64,000 bases of DNA. It comes from Saccharum officinarum (Eukaryota > Streptophyta > Magnoliopsida > Poales > Poaceae). Below, in pieces: positions 35,725 to 47,709 of the stretch. The notes below the pieces were generated by a model that saw only the letters and a list, made by a program, of their open reading frames with translations, had not been told where the DNA came from and did not search any database. Position 1 is the first letter of the stretch. Every line of letters begins with the position of its first letter. The position numbers were made by a program, and so were the translations under genes. Location: the NCBI GenBank assembly GCA_020631735.1, contig CM036162.1, positions 92,676,401-92,740,400 of the forward strand, read 5' to 3'.

Positions 35725-37324
35725 CTAAACAGGCGGCACATGTACGCCATGAGACGGGCGATACATATTCTGGTTGTTCAACTCGTACTCTCGTCGTTCA
35801 TCTCTCTTCCTCCTAAAGTAAAACTTAGCAAGGTGACCATCCCTATGGCAGTAGTCACAGTGATACCTCACCTCTCTCTTGGGTGGTTGTTGGCTCACTC
35901 TCTTGTCGGTATGGTTCACTCTTGGTGGCTTTTTAGCTTTAGAAAGGAGAACCTCAAAGATGTTTGGTAGAGTGTCAAGTGGGTTCTTAAGTTGGTTAGG
36001 TTTTTGGAACCCAAACTTGTTTCTAGGGTGGAGCTTTTGGAGGTTCTTTAAATATCTCATCTTTGACAGTAGGCTCAGTGGGCTTAGGTGGAGTGATTTT
36101 GATCAACTAGGGAGTAGTGGAAGGTTTCTCACTTGGGTTCAAACCACTGAACTCACCAACCTTGTCATAGACACTTTCACCTTTCCTATCTAAAGCAAAG
36201 CTTACACCCAATGCACCAGTTCCCCGCCTGAATTGGTTCATCATCATGCCCAACTGCGGCTCATTGCAAGACACCCAGCTCAAGATGGACCGAAGGTATA
36301 TGTTTCTTCCTCGATTCTCGTCTTGTCGTGTCTGCAAGACTCAAACTCCAGCACCAAACTCTCACAATGTGCACAGTTAACAGCACCTGTGCTATCTAAA
36401 CTGTCCTTCTCAAGAGTAGAGATTTTGGCATTCCTCTCTGCCAGCTCAGATTGCAAGCCCGAACAGGACTTGCACACACCCAACAAGCCAGACCTAGACT
36501 TTAGCTCATCATTCTCATCAAGCAAAGCAACATACTTTGATTGCAAATCAGTAAGGTTAGACATGTGAACAATACACTCATCGCACTTAACCTCATCTAA
36601 CACTACTACAGCAACCTTCTTAGCTTCCTCAAGTTCCTTTAGTGCGATTTTCAGCTTGTCCTTAAACTCTTTCTCTCACGAGTAGCACGCTTTAACAACT
36701 TGTCTTGGTTCACCAAGGTGTCAATCATGATATCAAGCTCAGCAACAAGATTGTTGATGGAAGATGTTACCTTAGTAGTGTCATCGTCGATGGGAACCAT
36801 GTCCTTGTTGGCATTTAACTCAGCATCGACAACCATAGTGCAGAACCCTCCGTGAGTGGAATCGGCGATAAAGCAGAGTCCGGTCAGCTTGTCCTCGCGC
36901 TTTCTCTCAGACTCATTATCGCTTGAGAAAAAAGAGCGGTCGTCGTCGATGTTGTTGTCGAGGTCGCTGAGGGAGGCGAGGAAGGTGCTCTCTTGGGCCT
37001 TGACCTTTTTGAAGTACTTCTTCTTGAGCGCCTCCTTGTTGAATCCTCCCTTCGACTTGTGCTTGGAGGTGTACTCACGCTTGTCCTTGTGTTTGCTCAA
37101 GTCATACTTGTCGGAGAGTGCTTATTCTTCTTGGGGCAATGGGCGATGAAGTGGTCGGGGTCTCCACAGTCGTAGCATCCTTCCTTCGGACCCCCACCAC
37201 GCCTACGGTTCAAGCGGTTGTTGTGAAACCGTGAAAATTGGCTAATGACCAATGCCAGCTTGTCATCCCCAAGAGCCTCCAACTGCTCCTTTGTGATAGA
37301 CACCAAAGAAGACAAGGCAAACAA
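35725..37324 (-). pseudogene. Sirevirus-like Gag remnant (right copy)
   Basis: Mirror of 24505-26104, with both zinc knuckles, the second again lacking its last Cys. Small differences from the left copy (for example NNQN versus NNRN) show the arms are not identical. Confidence 0.8.
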
Positions 37325-38210
37325 TATCTATAAAGGGTTAGCAGAGAAGGCGTTATGGTCCAACCTGAGGTAATCTTTATCCGATGACCATCGCGCCCTT
37401 CATGAGATAGCTTTGCCTCGACGCGAATTCCTCGATGCTGCCACATGTCGTCCTTTCCTCCTCGGAACCTTCGCCCAAGTTTTGAGGCCCAAACCTATAA
37501 ACCCGGCCACTGATGGTTTTGAGGCCCAAACCACCAAACCACCCGCGAGTAGCGTACTCCATACACATCCCCTGCCACTCGACACGTATCGCTGCCATCC
37601 TCAACCGACCGTCCGCCAAATCCTCCTAAGCCCCACTCGACTCGCACGTCCACCGTCTTGACTCGGTCAACACGGTCACTCCCATATACACTTGCGCTTG
37701 TCAATGTCCCAGATGTCAGCCACCACGGCTGGTCACCTAGCCTCCTGGTCCCTCGGTCCAAGCCTCATGTCCGCCCTTCACTGCTCCCGGTCCATCGGCA
37801 CGGCACGTCCCTACTTGACCATCACCTCGCCGTCGGCCACCACCTCTGAGCTCCGCACCTGCACACCACAAGCCAAGAGACATGTCGCACAACCCAACTC
37901 ACGCCATGATTAGTCACAAACTCAACCTAGGTCATGGATCACATTGACAATCACTCATCACAAAACAAACCACAAGGGCACATATCAACCTTATATTCGC
38001 AAAAGGCCAGCGGCTATATGAAGGTGATAAAACACATACCGTAGTAGATTAAAGCTAAAAACTTCTAAAGCAGATATGCACCTCCAGAATATGCTTATGT
38101 GTTGAAAAAAGGTATTCATTTCCTTTCATCCCTAATTAACTGCTACTACTGAAGTACATCTCAAGTATCTCATCCAATCTTCTATATATTGTCACTCAAA
38201 TTTGTTAGTA

Positions 38211-38783
38211 CTATTCGCTAATACAAAAATCACTAAAACTCCGGTTCATCCAGCTTCGGAACCTCCTAATGAACATGTCACAAGCCTCATCGATGTCATC
38301 GTCCATGTTGAACTCCAGACCTTCAACCTCCCGCTTGCTCCTTATGATCTCGATGACAGATGGCTCATCCAGTGCATCAAGAATATCAAGATCATCGTGG
38401 TCATCGTCATCGACGTCCTCCTCATCCTTGTAACAATGATCATCGTCGAAGAGGGAATTGGTCCATTCGGGGTAGCCATGGTAATCGTCCTCAAACAGAC
38501 TAGGATGAGCCCTAACACCATTATCACCACCAGCTGGCTCCTTGCTCCTCACCATTGCCTTGTGCATCGTGAGAGCCTTGCTACGGTGCTCCACCCTAGC
38601 CTTCTTCTCCCGGATGTTTGACGGGACGCGCCCATGGATCTGGCAAGAGATTGCACAGACCATCGCCATCCTTCGGTGCAGAGAGGCCAGAATGATGAGC
38701 TTTGTTCTTAGAGCATCAGTCCTGATCTTGATGGACGTGACCGCCTTCTTCAGGAGGTCGGGGGCGCTCTTGCTGATCCTCAT
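38211..38783 (-). CDS. DUF761 protein gene 2, intact right copy
   Basis: 190 aa from the ATG at 38783 (MRISKSAPDLLKKAV). The frame is open further upstream to 38966, but that stretch crosses the TATA box, so I use the start shared with the paralogues. Layout: basic N-terminus (KIRTDALRTKLIILASLHRRM), a variable middle, an acidic segment (DEEDVDDDDHDDLDILDALD), a conserved SVIEIIRSKREVEGLEFNMD block, then the DUF761 signature EACDMFIRRFRSWMNRSF and SDFCISE end. Function unknown; likely small soluble protein. It is the undamaged counterpart of the frameshifted copy at 23048-23619. TATA box (TATAAG) at 38956-38961 on the minus strand. Confidence 0.88.
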   Translation of the reverse strand: MRISKSAPDLLKKAVTSIKIRTDALRTKLIILASLHRRMAMVCAISCQIHGRVPSNIREKKARVEHRSKALTMHKAMVRSKEPAGGDNGVRAHPSLFEDDYHGYPEWTNSLFDDDHCYKDEEDVDDDDHDDLDILDALDEPSVIEIIRSKREVEGLEFNMDDDIDEACDMFIRRFRSWMNRSFSDFCISE

Positions 38784-38955
38784 ATTTGATGTGGAGAGCT
38801 TATGGAGCTGCTTGTCAAGATGACACAGGAGTTTTGCTAGTTGTGCCTCAAGTTTGTATGAGTGAATAAATGCCAGTGAGCTCCAGAGGTGAGATAAGCT
38901 TGTCGTAGTTGAGACTTGAGAGGAATGGGCCTTGTCTTGAAGCCCCATGAGAGTT

Positions 38956-38961
38956 CTTATA
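38956..38961 (-). promoter_or_regulatory. TATA box of DUF761 gene 2 (right copy)
   Basis: Minus-strand TATAAG followed by ctcatggggcttcaagacaa, identical to the left copy. Confidence 0.7.
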
Positions 38962-39901
38962 GACACGGTGGAGCTAGCTTAGCCCGGAACTGTGCAGAGC
39001 TTGAAACATTTTCGTGTCTGGACACAAGTCACGATCAAACTTTTGGCAGTTTTTTTAAATAATATATAAAAATTGTTGGTGCCTCAAAGCATGAAAGAAA
39101 CGCTCAAGAAAACAACTAACACGTGGACTAAGCACTACAATTAAGAACTGGACACTGAGAGTGGAAGCAAAACTACTAAAAGTTCCATGGCAAGGTTAAA
39201 GGTAGCGAAGTGGGCGAAAAATCAGAAAATGACACGGTAAAATAATCCCAACTATTATTACACATTAGATACAGAAAAAATGACACCTGTCCTCCGGATC
39301 CCGTTACCTTCTTGGTTGCCGATGATGGCTGTTCTTGTCCTCCTCGTAACCAAAACGCACAAAGGCGGACGGTGATGCTTTTCTTGGCCGCTTCCTTGTG
39401 ATTCTTGTTCGCTGTCGCTGCTATCCGGCCCAATGCGCAAGGGCAGGCTCAAATCCTGGGAGGTCCAGTGTGCCAGTCATGAGTTCGCTAATTGGCTCGC
39501 AGTGCCGTCTGCTTTCCTCTTTGCAGTGTGCCAGTGCCGTGATTTTTCTCATGTGTTCTGCCGCACCGGCGCGCCTTCTCTGTGCGCACGATCGCTTTGC
39601 CGCTCGTCAACACGAAAAGGCGCGGCGATCGCGTGATTTCGTCTTTTCCATGGAATCGCGCGCAGTAGGCCACGGCGAAGCCGTTGCTTCATCGTGTGCT
39701 ACCGTGCTGTGGAGCGAAAGCTGTCTAGTAGTCTAGATTCTAGAACCCCACGTTCCTACCGTGCGCGAGCTGTGGCAACTAACCACGACACGGTGTGGCT
39801 TGGCTTTCAAAGCGTTGTTTTTTTTCTTGAATCGTCATCGATCATGGCCCCGACAAGTAAACATCAATAAGATCCCCTGCTGGTGGTGAACTCCATTATT
39901 G

Positions 39902-40494
39902 TACGAAAAGGAAAGGCAAGAACTAAAGTACAAGGCAGCCCAGCCGGCAAGCCGTTACGGATCAAATAGGAGTGTGTGAAACACGAGTCTAATCCATGCT
40001 AGAGAGATTACACTACTAGAATAAAGATTTTTTTATTATAGGAAACTAAGGCTCCTAGTTAACAGAGCGGGCTAAAAGAGAGGGGGTCTCCTTCCATGCC
40101 AAGCGATTTTCAGAGACTATCGTTTCATTTACAGAGACACCCGCCTCTAAAATCAACTAACATGCATGGCATGCCTCTTAACGGCCGAGGTCCACCTCTA
40201 AAAATGATGGCCATGATCCTCTTAAGAGGCATGTCTATCTTAATTCTAACCTAGCCCATCGAAAACTCTATCTCCCGCATGACTCCTCCCTCAATCACCA
40301 CACCCGCTTTTTATCTCTCTCATGGCTACTCACAAGTCTCTCTCTCATTGTGCCCTTCGCCGCCACCGACTGCTCACTTGCGCCCTGTGCCACCACCGAG
40401 ATTGCTCGTCTATGTCCTCCGCCACTACTACCTTCTCGTCGTGCCGCCCTCTCAAAGATCTGGCGAGCCTGCTTCCCCCACCTTGGCCACGGAG
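39902..40494 (-). repeat. CACTA end plus DUF761 upstream block (right arm, mirrors 21338-21930)
   Basis: The plus strand shows cactactagaataaag starting at 40011, the CACTA-type terminus. Confidence 0.75.
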
Positions 40495-40800
40495 ACCCAA
40501 GATCCGGCAAGCCCGTGACAAGTCTGCTTCCCCAACCTCGCCCTTGAGCCTCCAGAACCGATGAGTTGCATTGGATGGCCGGATCTCGCTTCTGTTCCCT
40601 ATCCTAGAGACAAAATCCATATGGGTTTCATCTCCGACGAGCCCACCTTCTAGCCTGTTGACCACGGAGCACGTCCCTCTCCTACGTATCCCGCCTCCCT
40701 CCCCCTAGCCTAGCGGTGGATACGTAGGGTCTAGATCTCTAGAGAGCTTGCCTTACTTGCCCTGCTGACCTCAAAGCTTGTTCCCATCCATGGTCGCCCG

Positions 40801-41066
40801 CAGAGGCGGAACCAGCGATTTTTTATTAGGGGGGCGAACAAATATGATCGTATTTTTTAGTATGATAAAATATACATAATTATATGTTTCAACAACTTTT
40901 TTTAAAACTTTTATACTGTTTATAACCAAAATCATAATATTTTAATACAAAATGAGTGAAAATTGATATTTGTGTACTATAAATTCAATTATTTATATAG
41001 GTATTTATTGAAATGTACTGTGCTTGGGGCCCACGGCCCCTGCTTGCCCCCTTGGTTCCGCCACTG
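40801..41066. mobile_element. hAT-like MITE (right arm copy)
   Basis: Ends CAGAGGCGGAACC and GGTTCCGCCACTG; mirror of 20770-21033. Confidence 0.75.
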
Positions 41067-41744
41067 GTCGCTCCCTTAAGCCCGGCAACTAATGCAAGGA
41101 TCTAGATCTCGGCGAGCCCACCTCCCATGTTGTGCCAACCTCGAAATTTGTCCTCAGTCGTGGCCGCCCCCTCCCATATACATGAGGTAAGCCGTGGAAA
41201 CCTCATCTTCCTCTTCCTCTTCCTCTTCCTCTTCCTTTCTCCCTTCTTGTAGGCTAGATCTAGCAAGCCCACACAGGGAGAAGTTGCTGACGGGCAAATA
41301 GACACGAAGGGTAGTTTGGCAGGACTCTTGCACAGCGCGCGTGCGTTGGGATGGGTACCGACGCACGCCCACCCCAATAACTAGTACCGACGCACGCCCA
41401 CCCCAATAACTAGCGACGCACGCGCGTGTGCAGAACCTGAGAAGCCCACGCATTATCACGTACACTGGGTTCACAGGTTGCGATCTGTGGGTCGGAAGTA
41501 GTTTTCTTTCCCCCTTCTCATGTCTAGTTTTGGCCCACACATGTTGAATTGGTCTATTTGCCATTTTATATTTCTCCTGTCTAGATTCATGGCCCGGTAT
41601 TTAAATTCTACTAGCCTTTTATTACTCTTTCGGGATAGCGGGTACATGGTAGATGAAACGGACGGGGAATAGTTTCACATCTACATGGATATAAAACCAG
41701 TATATACAAAGTTGATATTGCCTTATGCTCTATAAAATTTTCTA

Positions 41745-43430
41745 TGAGCTTACTCAATTTTAAATTCGGAAACTTTATACTAGCACATTTAAAACTTTGT
41801 ATTCCAAGCTTTGAAACTTTATAATTTCAAACTTAAATTTTAAATTCAGAAATTTTATACTAGCACATTAAACCTTTCTACTTTAATATTTAAAACTTTG
41901 TAATTTTAAATTTTATTTTTAAGATTTAGAAACTTTATACTAGCATATTTGAAACTTTACACTAGCCCATTTAAAAACTTTATACTAGCACATTTAAAAC
42001 TTTGTATTTCAAACTTTGAAACTTGGTAATTTCAAACTTTACACTTTAAATTTAGGAACTTTATACTAGCACATTTTAAAATTTTTACTTTAAGTTTTAA
42101 AACTTTATAATTTCAAATTTTATTTTTAAAATTCAGGAACTTTATATTAACACATTTAAAACTTTGTATTTCAAGTTTTGAAACTTTATAATCTCAAAAT
42201 TAAATTTTAAATTCAGGAACTTTATACTAGCACATTTAAAACATTCTACTTTAATATTTAAAACTTTATAATTTCAAATTTTATTTTTAAAACTCAGGAA
42301 ATTTATACTAGCATATTTAAAACTTTATATTAGCACATTTAAAAACTTTATACTAGCACATTTAAAACTTTGTATTTCAAACTTTGAAACTGGTAATTTC
42401 AAACTTTACACTTTAAATTTAGGAACTTTATACTAGCACATTTTAAAAAATTTACTTTAAGTTTTAAACTTTATAATTTCAAATTTTATTTTTAAAATTC
42501 AGAAACTTTATTTTAACACATTTAAAACTTTGCATTTCAAGTTTTGAAACTTTATAATCTCAAACTTAAATTTTAAATTTAGGAACTTTATACTAGCACA
42601 TTTAAAACTTTCTACTTTAAGATTTAAAACTTTATAATTTTAAATTTTATTTTTAAAACTCAGAAATTTATACTAGCATATTTAAAACTTTATATTAGCA
42701 CATTTAAAAATTTATACTAGCACATTTAAAACTTTGTGTTTCAAACTTTGAAACTTGTAATTTCAAACTTTACGCTTTAAATTTAGAAACTTTATACTAG
42801 CACGTTTTAATCTTTTTACTTAAGGTTTAAAACTCTGTAATTCAAATTTTATTTTTAAAATTCAGGAACATTATACTAGCACGTTTAAAACTTTGTATTT
42901 CAATCTTTAAAAACTTTGTAATTTCAAACTTACATTTTAAATTCAGAAACTTTATCCTAGCACATTTAAATCTTTATACTTTAAGATTTAAAATTTTGTA
43001 ATTTCAAATTATTTTTAAAATTCAGGAACTTGATACTAGCACATTTAAAACTTTGTTTTTCAAGCTTTAAAACTTTGTAATTTCAAACTTTACATTTTAA
43101 ATTCAGAACTTTATATTAGCACATTTAGAACATCTACTTTAAGATTTAAAACTTTGTAATTTTAAATTTATTCTTAAAATTGAGGAACGTTATACTAGCG
43201 CATTTAAAACTTTGTATTTCAATCTTTAAAACTTTGTAATTTCAAACATTACATTTTAAATTCAGGAACTAGCACATTCAAAAACTTTGGGATTCAAAAT
43301 TCTACACACTTAAATTCAGGAATCATTGTAATTCGAAACTTTACACTCCAAGGTTTTGAAACTTTGTACTACAACATTTGAAACTTTATACTCCTAAGTG
43401 TAAAACTTTATCATCACGAAAATTGTTTTG
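41745..43430. repeat. AT-rich minisatellite, period ~80 bp (right arm)
   Basis: Mirror of 18380-20080 with nearly the same length and unit order. Long arrays usually diverge in copy number quickly, so equal length argues for very recent common origin of the arms. Confidence 0.9.
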
Positions 43431-44347
43431 AAACATATCCAACATGGATTTACTTCTATAGATCTCGTTATAATGAACGTAATGGTGCAAGCAGAATTAA
43501 AAATAAATACTTGATAAGAAAGTTATCATCTTTTAAAGTTTGTGTAGCATATGGGTATTTCACTAAAACAGAATCTGACACAAATCTGACACAAGCATGC
43601 GCCTCCCTCTCCTCCCTCACATCCACCCTCCACACCTGGTCCCATGAAAAAAAAAGAAACAACTCTAGAAACAGGAAGTGCTTAGTATCAGTTCCCGACA
43701 TTAAAGAAAACAGCGCCCGAAAGAGAAAGTGCGCGCCGTTAATGTGACTGGCGCACGTGCGCTGAATAGTGTTTGGGGTAGTTTGGTGGTGGTTGGATCG
43801 ACGATGCAGCACCAAGGATCAAACACTTTGACGCCCTGGAGGCCCAAAGCAGCCCACACCAATTCCTTGGCGGTGGAGGCCTAGATTAATGCCCTGGTTG
43901 CAAGTGATTTTTTTTCTTCTAATTAATTTATAGAGGCAGGCGTGCATGACTGCCTCTGTAAGTGTTTGATTTACATACACCATGGTCGAGAGGTGGGTGC
44001 TCACCTCGCCTCTGTTTTGCATGTTTGTCTAGATTTACATCGTAGTAGTGTTGGAGAAGACAAAAAGATATTTAGTCATGTTTGGTACCACGCTTTTGGC
44101 AGCTCTCAACAGCGCCGGCACATTAGGCTCCCAATCTACTCACTCCCTACTTGTTCATTTCAGTTTTTGTTTAGCGCTTCTCCCTCAGCTCTGGCTCTAG
44201 CTCGCTAGCACTGATGTCCTTTCAAGTGCAACACTCCTCGCCATGGCAGATTTCGCCTCCCTCCTGAGGCCTTCCTTTGTTGCCACCACGGATCTTCCAA
44301 AACTCATGGTCCATGCCACCTTTTGGTTCCATCTGAGCTTAAGTACA

Positions 44348-44918
44348 AGGCAAGAGCTAAAGTACAAGGCAGCCGGTCGGCGAGCCGTTACGGATCAAAT
44401 AGGAGTGTGTGGAACACGATTCTAATCCATACGAGGAAGATTGCACTACTAGAATAAAGATTTTAGGAAACTGAAGCTCCCGATTAACAGTGACAATGGG
44501 CTAAAAAAGGAGTCTCCTTAAATGCCTAGCGATTTTCAGAAGCGGACGTTTACAGAGACACGCTCTGTCTCTAAAATCAACTAACATGCATGGCAGGTCT
44601 CTTAAGGGCTGAGGTCCGCCTCTAAAAATGATGGTCATGACCCCTTAAGAGGCATGCCTATCTTAATTCTAGCCTAACCCATCCAAAACTCTATCTCTCA
44701 CATGACTCCTCCCTCGGTCACCACACCAAGTTTCTCTCTCTCTTGTGGCTACTCACAAGCCTCTCTCTCTGTGTCCCTTCACTGCCACCGACTGCTCACT
44801 TGCGCCCTACGCAACTGAAACTGCTTGCCTACGTCCCCCGCCACTACCGCCTTCTCGCCGCGCCGCCCTATCAAAGATCTAGCGAGCCCGCTTCCCCCAA
44901 CCTGGCCACGGAGACCCG
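44348..44918 (-). repeat. CACTA end plus promoter relic (right arm, mirrors 16905-17475)
   Basis: The plus strand shows cactactagaataaaga starting at 44444. As in the left arm, no DUF761 gene is attached to this copy. Confidence 0.75.
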
Positions 44919-46377
44919 GTAGAAAATTTGAGACTTTCTATCTCCTATTTGGTCCTTTAGATTAGCACCTCAGTCCTTGCTTCTTACTACTAACTGAATA
45001 TGCATTTTAAAGTCTCACAAGACACGGTAGACAAAAGAACAAGTTCTATAAATTCGTATAAAACGTAGGAACATCTGGCCATTAATTTATTAAACCCTAA
45101 ACATCTTCAACAATAATAATCATTAGATCCATTATATTTTCTAAATACATTACTCACCTCTACTATTATGAAACTACTCAGATAATCATTTAACCATATT
45201 CTAAAATACCTAGGTTTGCCATCATGAAAATACTCCACGGTAACTCGTACACTTATATGTCTAAATTAAACTATTGGCATATGCAATTAGAAAAAATAGT
45301 ATAAATAACCCCTAATTTTTGTCTAAATTACCCACCTGTCATTATTAAAATTCATATGAAGTAACCCATAAATGTGCATCTACATTATTATTCTCTGCAT
45401 TGTTAGAAATAACCAAAAGCCATTATGAAAAAGTGTTTAAAACGATCCTAAAATTGCATCTAAATTATCCATCTCTGACATTATTAGAAATAATTTAAAG
45501 TAAACCACGTAAAACGCACACTTATAAATTGTCCAATTCTACCATGGTCAATGTACAGAAAACATAACTTTAGATATGCATGGATGATTTGTGTCATTAT
45601 TTAGACCATATATAAAATGTATGCAGGAAATGATGATCATATCAATTTTAAACACATAGCTAAAGCTATAAGGTTTTGTCTAAACACATGCCAAACACAT
45701 ACGGAGGTTTGATGATGCAAAAGAGGTAAGGTATATGAATGTGGTTGGGGAAGTATAGGGAATAACAGATAATAACCAGATATAAAAAAATATCTATTTG
45801 TACTGTGTTGGAATATGAACAAAATAGAGAGAGAAAAGATACAAAAAGATGATTAGCTATGGGCCCAAGTTCAGCCAAGAACCCTCCAACACTTACACAA
45901 ACATCATAAAATTACTTGTTCATGATTACGCCTAGGTTGATGGATTAGTGCACATTATTGGTACAACCCAATGGAATTCATAGCATGAACGCTCATGATG
46001 AAACACCTTGTTAGAGGACCATACCAAACAACATGAAATAGAAGTTTGTCTAAGGTTTGTGAGGAGCATGTGGGTTAGTGATCAGAGATGTTAGCTAGCA
46101 CAAATTAAAGTGGAAAACAAACTGGTCATCGTCTATAGTTTGTTAAATTCAGGCAAAAAATACGATGCATCTGCCAAGTTGCCTGTGTCTATCTGCATAA
46201 CACTTCGCCACTTCACAATTTGTGTCGTGCTACTTATGCGTTCATATATAATCAAACAAGTCCATGTCCCTTTGGTCATCCCTAGTAGCTAGGCTTTTTC
46301 TTAGTACCTCAGCCACCCTTCTATCATCGCTCAGTACCAGCTGTTGCTCAGTACCATGCACGAAAACACAAGGATCA

Positions 46378-47022
46378 CTACAAGGTAAGGTCCATCCGGC
46401 TGCGACATCTCCTAATGAACATATCACAAGCCTCATCAATCTCATCGTCTATATTAAACTTGAGACCTTCAGCCTCCCGGTTGCTCCTGATGACGTCGAT
46501 TACCGAGGGCTCATCGAGCGCACCAAGAACATCGAGATCGCCACCACCTTCCTGTACATCTTCCTCATCATTGCAATGATAGTTGTCATCGTCGAAGAGG
46601 GAACTTGTCCAGTCATGGTAGCCATGATGTTCATCCTCGTCGAACACTGCGATCTCAAAGAGACTAAGACCAGCCTTCTTACCACCGTGATCACCAGCGG
46701 CAGGCTCTTTGCTTGGCGCCATTGCCTTGCTTAGCACGAGATCCCTGTCACGGTGGTCCGCCATAATTTTCTCCTGGCTCGACGACGACACGAGCGTGTG
46801 GACCTTGTGAGACATGGCGGCGACCATCGCCATCCTTCGGCGCAGCGAGGCCAGGATGATGAGCTTCGTTCTTAGAGCGTCAGTCTTGCTCTTGATCGAC
46901 ATCACGGCCTTCTTCAAGAGATCGGGGGCGCTCTTGCTCATCTTCATCTTCGATGTGGAGTGGTGGTGAGGCTGCTTGTCATGCAGATTTGCTACGGAAC
47001 TGCTGTGCCTCATGGTTGGCAT
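46378..47022 (-). CDS. DUF761 protein gene 1, intact right copy
   Basis: 214 aa. Same protein as 14799-15389, but codon 197 is GAG instead of TAG, so the C-terminal DUF761 tail (EACDMFIRRCRSRMDLTL) is kept. The N-terminus is MPTMRHSSS, then MKMSKSAPDLLKKAV, a basic block, an acidic middle (SSLFDDDNYHCNDEED) and SVIDVIRSNREAEGLKF. Only a few residues differ from the left copy (for example DEDEHHGY against DEDKHHGY). No intron. TATA box on the minus strand at 47145-47150. Function of the family is unknown. Confidence 0.88.
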   Translation of the reverse strand: MPTMRHSSSVANLHDKQPHHHSTSKMKMSKSAPDLLKKAVMSIKSKTDALRTKLIILASLRRRMAMVAAMSHKVHTLVSSSSQEKIMADHRDRDLVLSKAMAPSKEPAAGDHGGKKAGLSLFEIAVFDEDEHHGYHDWTSSLFDDDNYHCNDEEDVQEGGGDLDVLGALDEPSVIDVIRSNREAEGLKFNIDDEIDEACDMFIRRCRSRMDLTL

Positions 47023-47144
47023 GCACGAGAGGGATCGAGTAGCTAGGTCAGTAGTGATGGTGAACTCCAGAGATGAGCTAGGTAGCTAGTAGCTATTGGT
47101 TTGAGACCGAGGCATGGGCCTTGCCTTGATGCCGCATGAGGGTA

Positions 47145-47150
47145 CTTATA
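47145..47150 (-). promoter_or_regulatory. TATA box of DUF761 gene 1 (right copy)
   Basis: Minus-strand TATAAG followed by the conserved ctcatgcggcatcaaggcaa box. Confidence 0.7.
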
Positions 47151-47375
47151 GGCATCAACAACCACGAGCACTAAACAGTTCAAGTTGCAATTTTGCTCGT
47201 GTCGAGGTCTAGCTTTTGGCAGCTTTACTTTAAACAAAATCAAAGGGCCTTTATTTGGTTAGCTAGCAAAAAGCATGAAAGACACATTTGATGAAAATCA
47301 CTTGACACATGTGGAGCAAGACTACACAATTAACAATTGAAGTTTGAGAATGGAAGGAAAGTAGTAAGAGACTAA

Positions 47376-47709
47376 AGCCATGTTTGGTTACCAGGACTAA
47401 AATTTAGTCCCTATCACATCGGATGTTGACACACTAATTTAAAGTATTAAACATAGACTAATTACAAAAACCCTTGCATAGATTGAGACTGATTTACGAG
47501 ACGAATCTATTAAGCCTAATTAGGCCATGATTTGATAATGTGATGCTATAGTAAACATGTGCTAATGATGGATTAATTAGGCTTAATAGATTCGTCTCGT
47601 GAATTAGTCACGGCTTCTGTAATTAGTTTTATGATTAGCTCATGTTTAGTTCTCGTAGTTAGCATCCGAATGTCGGACTAAAGTTTAAACCCTGGAACCA
47701 AACACCCCC
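47376..47709. mobile_element. Tourist-like MITE (right arm copy)
   Basis: Mirror of 14112-14445, with the same palindromic interior. Confidence 0.83.

Larger units (their letters stand above)
32522..38001 (-). mobile_element. Sirevirus-like element, right-arm copy: internal region and 5' LTR fragment
   Basis: Mirror of 23829-28941, extending to the junction with the 3' LTR at 32521. The 5' LTR fragment is 37352-38001, followed by candidate target duplication AAAGG (38002-38006). It carries the same deletions and stops as the left copy. The part 32522-32889 has no left-arm counterpart because contig A ends there. Confidence 0.85.
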
